Below are positions 7,085 through 15,886 of a stretch of 64,000 bases of DNA, piece by piece. Made by a program: the position numbers and the translations under genes. The stretch is from Candidatus Eiseniibacteriota bacterium (lineage in GTDB: Bacteria > Eisenbacteria > RBG-16-71-46 > CAIMUX01), in the NCBI GenBank assembly GCA_020633975.1, contig JACKCR010000002.1:248001-312000 (forward strand). Direction: 5' to 3'. The stretch's first letter is position 1; every line of letters begins with the position of its first letter. The notes under the pieces were generated by a model. The model was not told the origin of the DNA, made no database searches, and was given only the letters and a program-made list of their open reading frames with translations.

Positions 7085-9439
7085 TCAGAACAACGTGCCC
7101 TGCACCCCGGTCACGCGTTCCCAATCCAACCCGACGAGCGAGAAGACACTCTCCGCGATCGGGCGGACTTGCTTCTCGACGTAGTGTTCGTAGTCGAACG
7201 CGTGCTTCCGCTCGTCTGCGGGCTCTGGGCCGTCGATCGTGAACACGTAGTGAATGACCCGGGGCGGGGGCCCGCTCATCTTGCGGGCGGCCTGCACATG
7301 GGGGGGCGTGGTCGAGGTGTACTCCTCAGCCGACTTTCGAAGCTGCTTCTTGTAGACGAGCTGCCCGTCGTAGTTGCCCGTTCGAAGCGCGTCGACGAAC
7401 TCCCGGGTGTAGTCCTCGACGGGCCGGTCGTGGAAGATCCGATCGACGAGGGCCTTTTGGAAGTCCTTGGCCAGATCGGTCCAGTCGCGACGAACGGACT
7501 CGAGGCCGACGAAGTGGAGTCGCTCCTTCCCGCCTTCCTCGATCAACCCGACATAGCGTTTCTTACTGCCCTGCGTGGAGTGACGGAGCGCGGGAAGGAA
7601 GAGCCTCGCGTAGACGTGCTCGAACTCGATCTCGAGCCGGCTCTCCACCGCGTAGTCGCTGGCCAGACGCGCCTCGAGCCGCCGGTTGATCTCGTAGGCG
7701 AGTTCACGGGCGCGCGCTTCCGCTCTCTCCGGCGTCGGCTCGTTTCCGAGGTCGACGAAAAGGGAGTCCGTGTCGCCGTAGAGCACGGCGTGTCCTTCCC
7801 GTTCGAGCACGCCTTGCGTCCAGCGGAGGATCTTCTGGCCGAAGCCGGTGATCGCATTCGCCGTCTCGGGTGAGTAGAAACGGCAGCGGGTCGTGCCGAG
7901 CACGCCGTAGAACGAGTTCATCAGGATCTTGAGCGCCTGCGAACGGAGACCGTCGCCGCTCTTCTTCGCTTCCTCCCGCAGCGGAAAGAACTCGTCGAGG
8001 AGGGACGGAAGGATGCCTCCCGTCCTCTCGAACCGTACGCCGTTCGGCGCGGGAATCGGGTCCTCTCCGTCCTTCGGATCCTCACCTCTCGGCACTACCT
8101 TGAGCGGATCGAGTCGGAACGTGCGGATGATCGACGGATAGAGTGACTTGAAGTCCAGCACGCCCACCTGCCGGTAGATTCCCGGCGTCGGATCGAAGAC
8201 GAAGCCGCCCTGCATCGCTGCGCTGATCCGTCCTTGCGGAACCGTCGGGGCGACCTGCTTCTTCTCGTGCATCTCGCTGATGTAGCAGAAATCGAAAGTA
8301 GCGATGGAGGCGCCGAGACGGTCGAGAGGCATTCCGCTCACGAGGGAACGACGCACCGAGAGCGAGATGAGCTTCTTCGCCTCGATGATCTCACTCACGA
8401 GTTCGCAGTCGACCAGGTTGTAGCGAACGAACTCTTCGCGCTCCTCCTTGAACTTCCGCAAGATCTCATCGCCGCGGCTCTCTCCGGCGCGGCTTTCGCC
8501 CGTGAGAGTCTTTCCGCGGCCGAGGATCTGACGACCGGCCGTCTCGAGCCGGTAGTCGTCGAGTCGGATGAAGCTGTCCCGGACCAAGTTCAACGCGTCG
8601 AGGACGACCCGCCCCGGGACGATCGCGCGGGACGAGCCCCAGGCTGCGCCGCTTTCGAGGCGGAGCTTGCAGGGTAGGTTTGCGCGCCCGAGCTGGAACG
8701 GCACGCGGTTTCGGGAGAACACGTCTTCCAAGACCTTGAGGTCGAAGTCGATGAAGTTCCACCCGGTGAGTACGTCGGGGTCGATCGCGCGGAGCCGCTC
8801 CGTGAAGCGGAAGCAGAGGTCTCCTTCCGTGTCGCAACCGATCACATGAACGCCGTCGACCTCTGGAGCCGGGCCGAGGATCAACACCTCGCGTACTTCC
8901 GGCGCATCCCCGCGCGCCGGCTGGTGGAGTCCGATCGAGAGCAGATGGGTCGCGGTCGGGTCCGTTTCGATGTCGACCGAAAGCACGGAGAGATCCGGAG
9001 TGAACTCGGCTGGGGAGATCTCGGGGTTCTGGTAGACGTGTTGGATCAGCTTGCCGGTGCGTGCTTCGCCCTCGATTCGTAGGGCGCCGCGGACCCGTTG
9101 GTGAATGAGATAGCTCGTTGCGAACGGGATGTCCGCCTCGTAGGTCGTGATTCCCGCGTCTTGGAGAGCATCCCGCACGGCGGGCGCCTCGGGAGGTGTC
9201 GGAACGTAGACCTTCGAGACCGTTCGACCGTGTGGTGTCGTCCAGTCGGTCTCCTCCGTCTCCAGCTTTTGCACGGCCGTGGCTCGGCCGACGTCTTCCG
9301 TACGGATGAAGAAGTGGGGGCGGTACCGATCATCTCTCACGACGAAGGTCCGGCCCTCTTCGTCGCGTCCGAAGAGGTGGACGATGGCGCGGCCACGCTC
9401 GATGTAGTACGTCGGGTGCAGGATGAAGCCCGCGGGCAT
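7085..9439 (-). CDS. polB: DNA polymerase II, family B
   Basis: This 784-aa protein nearly equals E. coli Pol II (783 aa). The exonuclease motifs are intact: Exo I SVDIETD, Exo II GWNFIDFDLKVLED and Exo III YNLVDCELV. So are the polymerase motifs: A DFKSLYPSII, B LKILMNSFYGVLG, C LYGDTDSLFVD, and KKRYVG. Proofreading and synthesis should therefore both be active. Pol II enzymes act in SOS repair, replication restart and translesion synthesis. The start is the ATG at 9439 (MPAGFILHPTYYIERG, matching the family N-terminus) rather than one 40 codons upstream. It is apparently monocistronic. The 286 bases between it and the next reverse-strand gene show no recognisable coding sequence and no SOS box I could identify. 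Confidence 0.94.
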   Translation of the reverse strand: MPAGFILHPTYYIERGRAIVHLFGRDEEGRTFVVRDDRYRPHFFIRTEDVGRATAVQKLETEETDWTTPHGRTVSKVYVPTPPEAPAVRDALQDAGITTYEADIPFATSYLIHQRVRGALRIEGEARTGKLIQHVYQNPEISPAEFTPDLSVLSVDIETDPTATHLLSIGLHQPARGDAPEVREVLILGPAPEVDGVHVIGCDTEGDLCFRFTERLRAIDPDVLTGWNFIDFDLKVLEDVFSRNRVPFQLGRANLPCKLRLESGAAWGSSRAIVPGRVVLDALNLVRDSFIRLDDYRLETAGRQILGRGKTLTGESRAGESRGDEILRKFKEEREEFVRYNLVDCELVSEIIEAKKLISLSVRRSLVSGMPLDRLGASIATFDFCYISEMHEKKQVAPTVPQGRISAAMQGGFVFDPTPGIYRQVGVLDFKSLYPSIIRTFRLDPLKVVPRGEDPKDGEDPIPAPNGVRFERTGGILPSLLDEFFPLREEAKKSGDGLRSQALKILMNSFYGVLGTTRCRFYSPETANAITGFGQKILRWTQGVLEREGHAVLYGDTDSLFVDLGNEPTPERAEARARELAYEINRRLEARLASDYAVESRLEIEFEHVYARLFLPALRHSTQGSKKRYVGLIEEGGKERLHFVGLESVRRDWTDLAKDFQKALVDRIFHDRPVEDYTREFVDALRTGNYDGQLVYKKQLRKSAEEYTSTTPPHVQAARKMSGPPPRVIHYVFTIDGPEPADERKHAFDYEHYVEKQVRPIAESVFSLVGLDWERVTGVQGTLF

Positions 9440-9725
9440 GGCGAAGTCCTTTCGCGTTCCGTGACGGCCGTTTCGTATGACGCCGGATCCGGGCACTCCA
9501 AGTCGACCGATCCACGGCTGGCAGACGCGTCTGGCCAGGGAGCTGGCCGCGCATCGCAACGGCGGCTACGCATCGTAGACGGCGGAGAGCGTCGAGACCG
9601 GAAGCGACCGTTTCAATCGCCGCAGATCATGACGCAGCCCAGAAGAGGAGGGCGCCCTTCCTGGGCACCTTCCGAGGGGCGGAGTCTAGCCGACGACCTG
9701 GGCGTTCGCGAAGAAGAACTCGTGA

Positions 9726-10130
9726 TCAGCCGAGGTCCTCGAGCAGCTCGGAGACTTCGCCCTTCCGTTCCACACGGAGCCAGTCGAGTGCCGCATCACT
9801 GGTCGAGAACACGTTCGTGGATCGGCCTTTGTCGCGGAGCTGTCCGTAGTAGTAGCTCAGGGCGGTCTGCGTGGGTTCATCGACGACGAAAGCCCATCGC
9901 CCGGTGCAATGGGTCGGCTCGCTCTGGAGCGCGTCGACGAACTGTTTCACATCGTGCGCCGTCAGTCCTGACACCTGGGTCCGGAGGTCGGTCAGGCCGT
10001 CGAACTCGCGCTGGTAGAGCGGGTCTCCGTGGATGTCGTGCCGAAGCGCGACCGCCTGATCGAACGTTACCTCGCCCGACGTCTTCACCAGGATCAGTCG
10101 GTGCTGCGGCAAGATGATATGGGATATCAC
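9726..10130 (-). CDS. Small STAS/SpoIIAA-like protein of unknown role
   Basis: This 134-aa soluble protein begins MISHIILPQHRLILVKTSGEVTFDQ and ends in an acidic tail. The pattern is a short beta hairpin, then G-x-V-T, DLRTQVSGLTAHDVKQFVDAL, and FSTSDAALDWL. That alternating strand/helix layout recalls the STAS/SpoIIAA-like single-domain proteins common in environmental bacteria, usually annotated only as 'STAS/SEC14 domain'. The GTG at 10130 was chosen because GGAGG lies seven bases upstream on the coding strand; upstream in-frame starts lack a ribosome-binding site. It stands alone and is divergent from the protease gene. I cannot assign a biochemical function. Confidence 0.7.
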   Translation of the reverse strand: MISHIILPQHRLILVKTSGEVTFDQAVALRHDIHGDPLYQREFDGLTDLRTQVSGLTAHDVKQFVDALQSEPTHCTGRWAFVVDEPTQTALSYYYGQLRDKGRSTNVFSTSDAALDWLRVERKGEVSELLEDLG

Positions 10131-10439
10131 GGTCGGCCTCCGTTCTGTTCCCACATGTATGTTTCCCAGTTCCGAGGGGGAAGGGGTAGAACAAGGGTAC
10201 ACGGCCGCACTAGGAAGTCCAGGGAAAGCAAGAATCCACGGTTCGAGAACCTCGGCGCGGACCGATCGGAGTGGCCTGATCGGAGTGGCCGGGTCGGAAT
10301 GGACGGATCAGCGCGGACCGTTCGGAGCGGACGGATCGGGGGGGGGTGAACCGAAGGCTCAAGAGGTTGGGGGAGGAGACCGAGGTTGCCGATGAACGGT
10401 AGGATAGACGACCATCTCCCAAGGAGGTTCCCCCCGGCC
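10131..10439. other. Divergent intergenic region with G9 tract and degenerate repeats
   Basis: This 309-base gap separates the reverse STAS-like gene from the forward protease gene. It holds the short degenerate repeats listed separately, ending in a run of nine G (10338-10346), and a very strong Shine-Dalgarno AAGGAGGT at 10421-10428, eleven bases before the protease ATG. I did not find a convincing -35/-10 pair in either direction, and no further gene. Confidence 0.6.
10264..10346. repeat. Degenerate 13-15 bp direct repeats ending in G9
   Basis: GATCGGAGTGGCC occurs exactly twice in a row (10264-10276 and 10278-10290). It is followed by at least three weaker copies of a (G)GWTCGGARYGGAC-like unit up to the homopolymer of nine G at 10338-10346. 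The array lies about 95 bases before the start codon of the secreted protease, in a position to affect its transcription. Confidence 0.6.
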
Positions 10440-13067
10440 ATGCTACGCAACTCCAGACGGTCTCTGTCCGAAGCCGCCGTCCGTCGCCTCACCGCGATGG
10501 CTGTAGCGGTCGTCGTGTCGATGTCCGTCCGGGACGCGCAGGCCGGAAGTTGGACCGACCCGTCCGGAAAGCACTGGGATCTCACACCTGTTGCCGGCGA
10601 ATGGCTTCTTCGGTTCGGTCCGGACGGAGCCGGGGCGTCTCAGGCGGACGACTTCACTCGACTCACCACCGGTGTGGTCGTGCAGCGGCCTCTTGGCGCG
10701 TACACCCGGACCGCGATCGTCGAAGTTCCGGCCGAGGCCGACGCCGAGTTCTGGAACACGGCTGCGGCTTCGTTGCTGGAATCAGCCGTTTCGGTCCATC
10801 GAGACGAAGAGGGATTCCGGAAGTACTTCCTTCCCGACCGGATCACGGTTCAGTTCCGCCCAGGAATCTCCATCGCGGCGGCAGAAGAGGCGATCGAAGC
10901 CGAAGGTTGCCGGATCGTTCGGCGCTATCGCCATCCTGGCTACTACCAGATCTCCGTCCCGGGCATGACCTCCCCCGAGGTCCTCGGCGGACCGCCCATC
11001 GAGTCCACGCCAGGGTCCGGCGATGACGTGGTCTCCAGCCTTCGTCACGTACGCTACGACGGAAGTCGTCTGGAGCCACTCTTCGAGGCGCTGCGCGCGT
11101 GGTCGGCGCGGCCGGAGATCCGGTTTGCAGAGCCTGTCTACTTCGGCTTCGATGACGCACTCGGGGACGACGCACTCGGCGACGGCCTGATCGAAACGCC
11201 GAACGATCCGTTCTTTCCGAACCAGTGGGGACTCCGCAATCCGGGGAACGGTGCGTGGGAGGAGACCGCGGACGTGTGGGCGGACGGCGCTTGGTGGATC
11301 ACGAAGGGTGATCCGGACGTCGTCATCGCCTTCGTCGACACGGGAATGGATCTGGGCCACGAGGATCTAGCTCCCAACCTCTTTCCACAGAACGGAGAGG
11401 ACTGGGACTTCCTCGATCCGGACAACTCTCCGCAAGATCTCGACAACCATGGGACGCTCGTGACCGGGATTGCGTCGGCCGTGCAAGGCAACGCGCTCGG
11501 GATATCCGGGTATGCGCCCGAATGCCGGATCATGCCGCTTCGCGTCTCCCTCGACGAAGGGGAGATCGCCGAGCGAGTCGACGCCATCCAGTACTGTGCG
11601 GCTCGGAGTCCGGACGTCTCTGGACTCGTCGTCAACTGCTCGTGGGGCAACTCCTCGGGTGATTTCACGTCTGTCCGGTTTGCGATCCAAGATGCGGCAG
11701 CAGCCGGTTGCGTCGTGGTGTGCTCCGCGGGCAACTCGAACAGCAGCGTCATCTACCCCGCGCGCTACCCCGAGCCGATCGCGGTGGGTGCGACGTCGCC
11801 TTGTGACGAACGGAAACGCCCGGGCTCGTGCGACGGCGAGTCTTGGGGCAGTTGCTTTGGACCCGAACTCGACGTCGTCGCTCCCGGAGTCAAGATCTGG
11901 ACGACCGACCGGACGGGAAACCTCGGGCTCTCCAGTACGAACTACTGGGCGTTCTTCAACGGCACCTCCGCCTCTGCGCCGTTCGTCAGCGCTCTCGCTG
12001 CACTCGTCCTCTCCGTCGATCCGAGCCTCGGCCCGGAGGACGTGCGAGCGATCATCGAAGGAACGGCTGACGACGAAGTCGGCTTTGCGTCCGAAGACCT
12101 CCCGGGCTTCGACGAGTACATGGGGTGGGGCAGGATCAACGGTTGGAAGGCGCTCGTCCTGGCGACGCATCCCGAAGGGATCGAGGACGACGTCGAAGAT
12201 CCGGATCCCTACTGGCGCCATCAAGCCGTGCTCGGCGACATCGATACCTGGCACCTGAGCGAGTTCGACAACCATACCGTGGGCGGAGTCCGCTGCTGGT
12301 CATCCGCCGCTGAGAGCAGCGGAACCTATCTGGCTGGTACCGACGCGGCACTCTACCTCCCCGACCTGTGGGTGCCGGAGTTGGGCGAACTGAGGTTCTG
12401 GCACCGGATGGAAGCGTACGAAATCACGCCCACCGTTGGTGGCGACGGAGGTTTCCTCGAGTTGAGTCCGGACGGAGGAGAGTCTTGGGTGCTTCTCAGC
12501 CCTGAAGGCGGGTACGACCACACGATGCAGGATCTCGGAGGCGATCCGTTTCCTGCAGGCCAGCCGGTGTTCTCCGGATCGTTCGACTGGGAGGAAGAGA
12601 TCGTAGACTTGTCCTCCTACTCCGATAGCCCGGTCCGGATCCGCTTCCGATTCGGGTCTCGCAGCGAGGCAACCGGCGGTGAGGTCGGTTTCGGTTGGAG
12701 GATCGACGACGTTCGTGTCGGGCTCCGGGACACCTCGAGTGTGGATTCGGCAGATGGACTGGGCGTCGGGGCGGACGGGAACGGCGCAAGTTCCCACCCG
12801 TTCGGACTCGCCGCGCTCGAAGTCCCAGCTGTGTTCCACGACGGAGCCACCGTCCGATTCGCGCTCGACGCTGCGGCGGAGGTCCATGCTTCGGTTCACA
12901 CCTCCGACGGTCGCCGAGTCCGGGATGTCTCGCTCGGCCCGGGCCACGTCGGCCAGAACGAGGCGGATCTGGGAGAGCTCGCGAGGGATCTCTCGTCCGG
13001 ACCGTACTGGCTCCGCCTTCGCGCCGGTGGGGGGCATGCGACGGCTCGCTTCGTCGTCGTCGACTGA
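10440..13067 (+). CDS. Secreted subtilisin-like (S8) serine protease with C-terminal sorting domain
   Basis: This 875-aa preproprotein starts with a signal peptide (AVRRLTAMAVAVVVSMSVRDAQA). A propeptide of about 200 residues follows, with an inhibitor-like FRKYFLPDRITVQF. The S8 catalytic domain has the complete triad: Asp300 (FVDTGMD), His337 (NHGTLVTGI) and Ser510 (NGTSASAPF). Then comes a jelly-roll module like the accessory domain of immune-inhibitor-A/MAM proteins (LSPDGGESWVLLSPEGGY… IDDVRVG). The last 80 residues form a FlgD-like beta-sandwich ending GPYWLRLRAGGGHATARFVVVD, typical of type IX-secreted proteins. The ATG at 10440 has AAGGAGGT eleven bases upstream. The next gene is a paralogue with the same architecture, so the pair arose by duplication. 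Likely role: extracellular protein degradation. Confidence 0.88.
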   Translation: MLRNSRRSLSEAAVRRLTAMAVAVVVSMSVRDAQAGSWTDPSGKHWDLTPVAGEWLLRFGPDGAGASQADDFTRLTTGVVVQRPLGAYTRTAIVEVPAEADAEFWNTAAASLLESAVSVHRDEEGFRKYFLPDRITVQFRPGISIAAAEEAIEAEGCRIVRRYRHPGYYQISVPGMTSPEVLGGPPIESTPGSGDDVVSSLRHVRYDGSRLEPLFEALRAWSARPEIRFAEPVYFGFDDALGDDALGDGLIETPNDPFFPNQWGLRNPGNGAWEETADVWADGAWWITKGDPDVVIAFVDTGMDLGHEDLAPNLFPQNGEDWDFLDPDNSPQDLDNHGTLVTGIASAVQGNALGISGYAPECRIMPLRVSLDEGEIAERVDAIQYCAARSPDVSGLVVNCSWGNSSGDFTSVRFAIQDAAAAGCVVVCSAGNSNSSVIYPARYPEPIAVGATSPCDERKRPGSCDGESWGSCFGPELDVVAPGVKIWTTDRTGNLGLSSTNYWAFFNGTSASAPFVSALAALVLSVDPSLGPEDVRAIIEGTADDEVGFASEDLPGFDEYMGWGRINGWKALVLATHPEGIEDDVEDPDPYWRHQAVLGDIDTWHLSEFDNHTVGGVRCWSSAAESSGTYLAGTDAALYLPDLWVPELGELRFWHRMEAYEITPTVGGDGGFLELSPDGGESWVLLSPEGGYDHTMQDLGGDPFPAGQPVFSGSFDWEEEIVDLSSYSDSPVRIRFRFGSRSEATGGEVGFGWRIDDVRVGLRDTSSVDSADGLGVGADGNGASSHPFGLAALEVPAVFHDGATVRFALDAAAEVHASVHTSDGRRVRDVSLGPGHVGQNEADLGELARDLSSGPYWLRLRAGGGHATARFVVVD

Positions 13068-13102
13068 GTGCCGCGTCGGTAGCGACGCCACGGCCCCGTC
13101 GT

Positions 13103-13156
13103 CCGCCTCTCGTCCTTCCCGTCCCCGTTGCCCGCCTCTCAACCTTCCCGTCCCCG
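13103..13156. repeat. Tandem 25-bp direct repeat upstream of second protease
   Basis: Two 25-base copies (13103-13127 and 13132-13156) share CCGCCTCTC, then CCTTCCCGTCCCCG, differing only at two central bases (GT versus AA). The period is 29. They sit just upstream of a -10-like TATGAT at 13175-13180 and about 75 bases before the protease start, so they could bind a regulator. This is otherwise a pyrimidine-rich spacer. Confidence 0.6.
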
Positions 13157-13227
13157 GAGCGAGCGCCCTTCCGGTATGATGGACTCCGCTTACATTCCCA
13201 CTCGATCCACGGCCCAGGAGGACCCCC

Positions 13228-15750
13228 ATGACCCAGAGTCGGCCTTCCCGCCGCGCCAGCACGCCTGGCCTCAACGTACGGATCCCGTCGCTCATCGGTA
13301 CGGTAGCGCTCGGAGCCTCGGCTCTCATCGTCTTCGCTGGGGCTGCGTCCGCCGAACAGGAGGTCCAACGTCGTTGGGTCGATCCCTACTTCGGTAAGGT
13401 CTGGCAGCTGGAACCCGCAGGCGACGAGCTCGTGGTCGTCTTCGATCCCGCGACGGCGGCGGAGGCGAGGGCCGAGCTGAGCGGCACGGGCGGATTCTCC
13501 GAGTCTCGGCCGTACAACGCGGAGTACGCCGTCGGAACGTTCCGCGTACCCACGAACGTCGCGCCCGACGTCGCTGCGTCGCTCCTCGAAGCGGACGGCA
13601 GGATCCTCGGCGTGGCCCGCTCCGTCGTCGACCAGGAAGGGTTCACGAAGTACTACGTGCCCGGACAGTTCACCGTCCAGTTCGAGAAGGACCTCTCTGA
13701 CGAGACTTGCCGTGCCCGCATCGCCGCGGCCGGAAGCACGGTGCTTCAGGACTACTGGACGCCGGGCTACTACAAGATCTCCGTCCCCGCGGACTCCGAA
13801 CTCTTCACCGAGCTCCGCGCGTGGGCCGAATCACCCGACGTGCTCTTCGCCGAGCCGCTCTACATGTGCTACGACGACGCTCTCGTCGCTCCGAACGATC
13901 CGTTCTACTCGCAGCAGTGGCACCTCGACAACCCCGGTACCGGGCAGTGGATCGAGACGGCCGATGTCCATGCGGAAGATGCGTGGCTCACCACGAAGGG
14001 CGATCCGAACGTCCTCGTCGTCATCATCGACACCGGCGCAGACGTGAACCACGAAGACCTGGTCGACCGAGTGCTGCCTCGAAACGGCGAAGACTGGGAC
14101 TTCTCCGGAAGCGGGACGGCGCCGACCGATTCGGATGGTCACGGTACCTCCTGCTCCGGGATCGCTACCGCGACGCAGAACAATGCGATCGGAGTGAGCG
14201 GAGTCTGTCCCGAGTGCACGCTCATGCCGCTCAAGGTGAGCCTCTCCTCCGGGCAGAATGCGAACCGCGCCGACGCGATCAACTACGCGACTTCGCGTCG
14301 TCCCGAGTTCGACGGCGTGGTCATGAGCTGCTCGTGGCGGATGTCGTCCGGTGACTTCACTGCAGTGGAGGCCGCGGTGCAGAACGTCTGGGCGAATGAC
14401 GCGATCATCCTCTTCGCGAGCGGGAACGACAACACGAGCGACGTGAGCTATCCGGCCCGGTACCCGGAAGCGATCGCAGTCGGGGCGTCGAGCCCGTGCG
14501 ATCAACGCAAGTCTCCGTCGTCGTGCGATGGCGAGAGCTGGTGGGGATCGAACTACGGTCCGAGCCAGGAAGTCGTAGCGCCGGGCGTGCTCATGTACAC
14601 CACCGACATATCGGGGAGCGGCGGCTACACCTCGGGCCAGTACGTTTCGTTCTTCAACGGAACCTCCTCGGCTTGTCCGCTCGCCGCGGGACTCGTCGGA
14701 CTGATCTACTCCGCGAACCCGAACCTGACCAACGCGGAGGTCCGGGAGATTCTCCAGGCATCATCTGACGACGAAGTCGGTCCGGCGGGCGAAGACACTC
14801 CAGGATGGGATCAGTACTTCGGCTATGGCCGCGTCAACGCAGCACGTGCCGTGGAAATGGCGCGCGTCCTCGAGACGTTCGACGACGACATCGAATCCGG
14901 GGGCGGAGCCTGGACCACCCAGATCGTCAGTCTCGGCCACCAGGACCGCTGGCATCTCTCCGATCGGCGCAATCACACCGACGGCGGCCAGTTCTCCTAC
15001 CGGTGCGGTTCGAACGGCGCCTTGCCGTACGTAGGTCGGATCGACGCGGGACTCGTCACACCTCCGATTCAGCTGACCACTCCGTCCGGCCTCTCGTTCT
15101 GGCACTGGATGGAGGCGGAGGAGCTGGACGCGACGACGGCGAAAGACGGTGGCCGTCTCGAGATCACGACCGATGGCGGGAGCAGCTGGTCCGAGCTCAC
15201 TCCGATCGGTGGCTACAGCCATGTCTTCGGGAACTATCCAGGGCAACCGTTCCCGGTTGGCACGCCTCTCTACTCGGGCAACTTCGACTGGAGTCAGGGC
15301 ATCGCGAACCTCGCGGCCTACACTGGGCAGACGATCCAGATCCGCTTCCGGTTCGGGACGCGTGATCTGATCGCGCCGGGCGAAGGTGGGGAAGGTTGGT
15401 ACGTCGACGACGTGTCGATCGCGCCGATGGAGCCGGCGGCGGTTGCGGATGGTGCGCTTCCGTCTGCTGGCTCGGTGCTCCAGCTGCGCGGCGCGTCGCC
15501 CAACCCTTCGCCTGGAGCGATGACGATCCATTTCGCTCTCGCGCAGACGGCCGACGTGACCTTCGAGCTGTTCGACGTTCACGGCCGCCGGCAGAGGGTG
15601 CTCGCTCTCGGATCGCGGGACGCCGGAGTTCACGATGTCGCCCTCGATGCTCTGGACGGAGCCGGACGTGCGCTGCCGCGTGGCACGTACTTCTATCGGA
15701 TCAGCGCGGACGGGGACCAGGCGACTCGTTCGATCGTCCTGATCGACTGA
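13228..15750 (+). CDS. Secreted subtilisin-like (S8) serine protease, paralogue of the preceding gene
   Basis: This 840-aa protein has the same domain order as its upstream neighbour. It begins with a signal peptide (VALGASALIVFAGAASA) and a propeptide with FTKYYVPGQFTVQFEKDL. The catalytic domain carries Asp268 (IIDTGAD), His305 (DGHGTSCSG) and Ser480 (NGTSSACPL). An immune-inhibitor-A-like jelly roll follows (LEITTDGGSSWSELTPIGGY… WYVDDVSI). The C-terminal FlgD-like sorting domain is textbook: SPNPSPGAMTIHFALAQTADVTFELFDVHGRR, ending LPRGTYFYRISADGDQATRSIVLID. AGGAGG lies nine bases before the ATG. Secretion across the outer membrane by a type IX-like apparatus is inferred from that tail. 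It is closed downstream by a strong hairpin. Confidence 0.9.
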   Translation: MTQSRPSRRASTPGLNVRIPSLIGTVALGASALIVFAGAASAEQEVQRRWVDPYFGKVWQLEPAGDELVVVFDPATAAEARAELSGTGGFSESRPYNAEYAVGTFRVPTNVAPDVAASLLEADGRILGVARSVVDQEGFTKYYVPGQFTVQFEKDLSDETCRARIAAAGSTVLQDYWTPGYYKISVPADSELFTELRAWAESPDVLFAEPLYMCYDDALVAPNDPFYSQQWHLDNPGTGQWIETADVHAEDAWLTTKGDPNVLVVIIDTGADVNHEDLVDRVLPRNGEDWDFSGSGTAPTDSDGHGTSCSGIATATQNNAIGVSGVCPECTLMPLKVSLSSGQNANRADAINYATSRRPEFDGVVMSCSWRMSSGDFTAVEAAVQNVWANDAIILFASGNDNTSDVSYPARYPEAIAVGASSPCDQRKSPSSCDGESWWGSNYGPSQEVVAPGVLMYTTDISGSGGYTSGQYVSFFNGTSSACPLAAGLVGLIYSANPNLTNAEVREILQASSDDEVGPAGEDTPGWDQYFGYGRVNAARAVEMARVLETFDDDIESGGGAWTTQIVSLGHQDRWHLSDRRNHTDGGQFSYRCGSNGALPYVGRIDAGLVTPPIQLTTPSGLSFWHWMEAEELDATTAKDGGRLEITTDGGSSWSELTPIGGYSHVFGNYPGQPFPVGTPLYSGNFDWSQGIANLAAYTGQTIQIRFRFGTRDLIAPGEGGEGWYVDDVSIAPMEPAAVADGALPSAGSVLQLRGASPNPSPGAMTIHFALAQTADVTFELFDVHGRRQRVLALGSRDAGVHDVALDALDGAGRALPRGTYFYRISADGDQATRSIVLID

Positions 15751-15807
15751 TCGGAGAGACACGCTCCAGTGGCGGGTCCTGCCGACCGTCACCGGACTAG
15801 AAACGAT

Positions 15808-15842
15808 GAAGGGAGCCTCGAACCACGTTCGGGGCTCCCTTC
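15808..15842. terminator. Perfect 16-bp hairpin between convergent genes (bidirectional terminator)
   Basis: The arms GAAGGGAGCCTCGAAC and GTTCGGGGCTCCCTTC close on a CAC triloop, with a single G-T pair inside a 16-bp stem. It sits 57 nt after the protease stop and 44 nt after the stop of the convergent EEP-fusion gene. No long T-run follows on either strand, but the stem strength and position make it a probable bidirectional terminator. Confidence 0.8.
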
Positions 15843-15886
15843 GTCGCTTCACTCTTCGCTCGCCGACCGGATCTTCCCGCGCTCGG

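Noticed and set aside
12300-13328. Reverse-strand open frame of 342 codons spanning the end of one protease and the start of the next
   Set aside because: It runs antisense through the sorting domain and the intergenic repeats, with no protein family resemblance.
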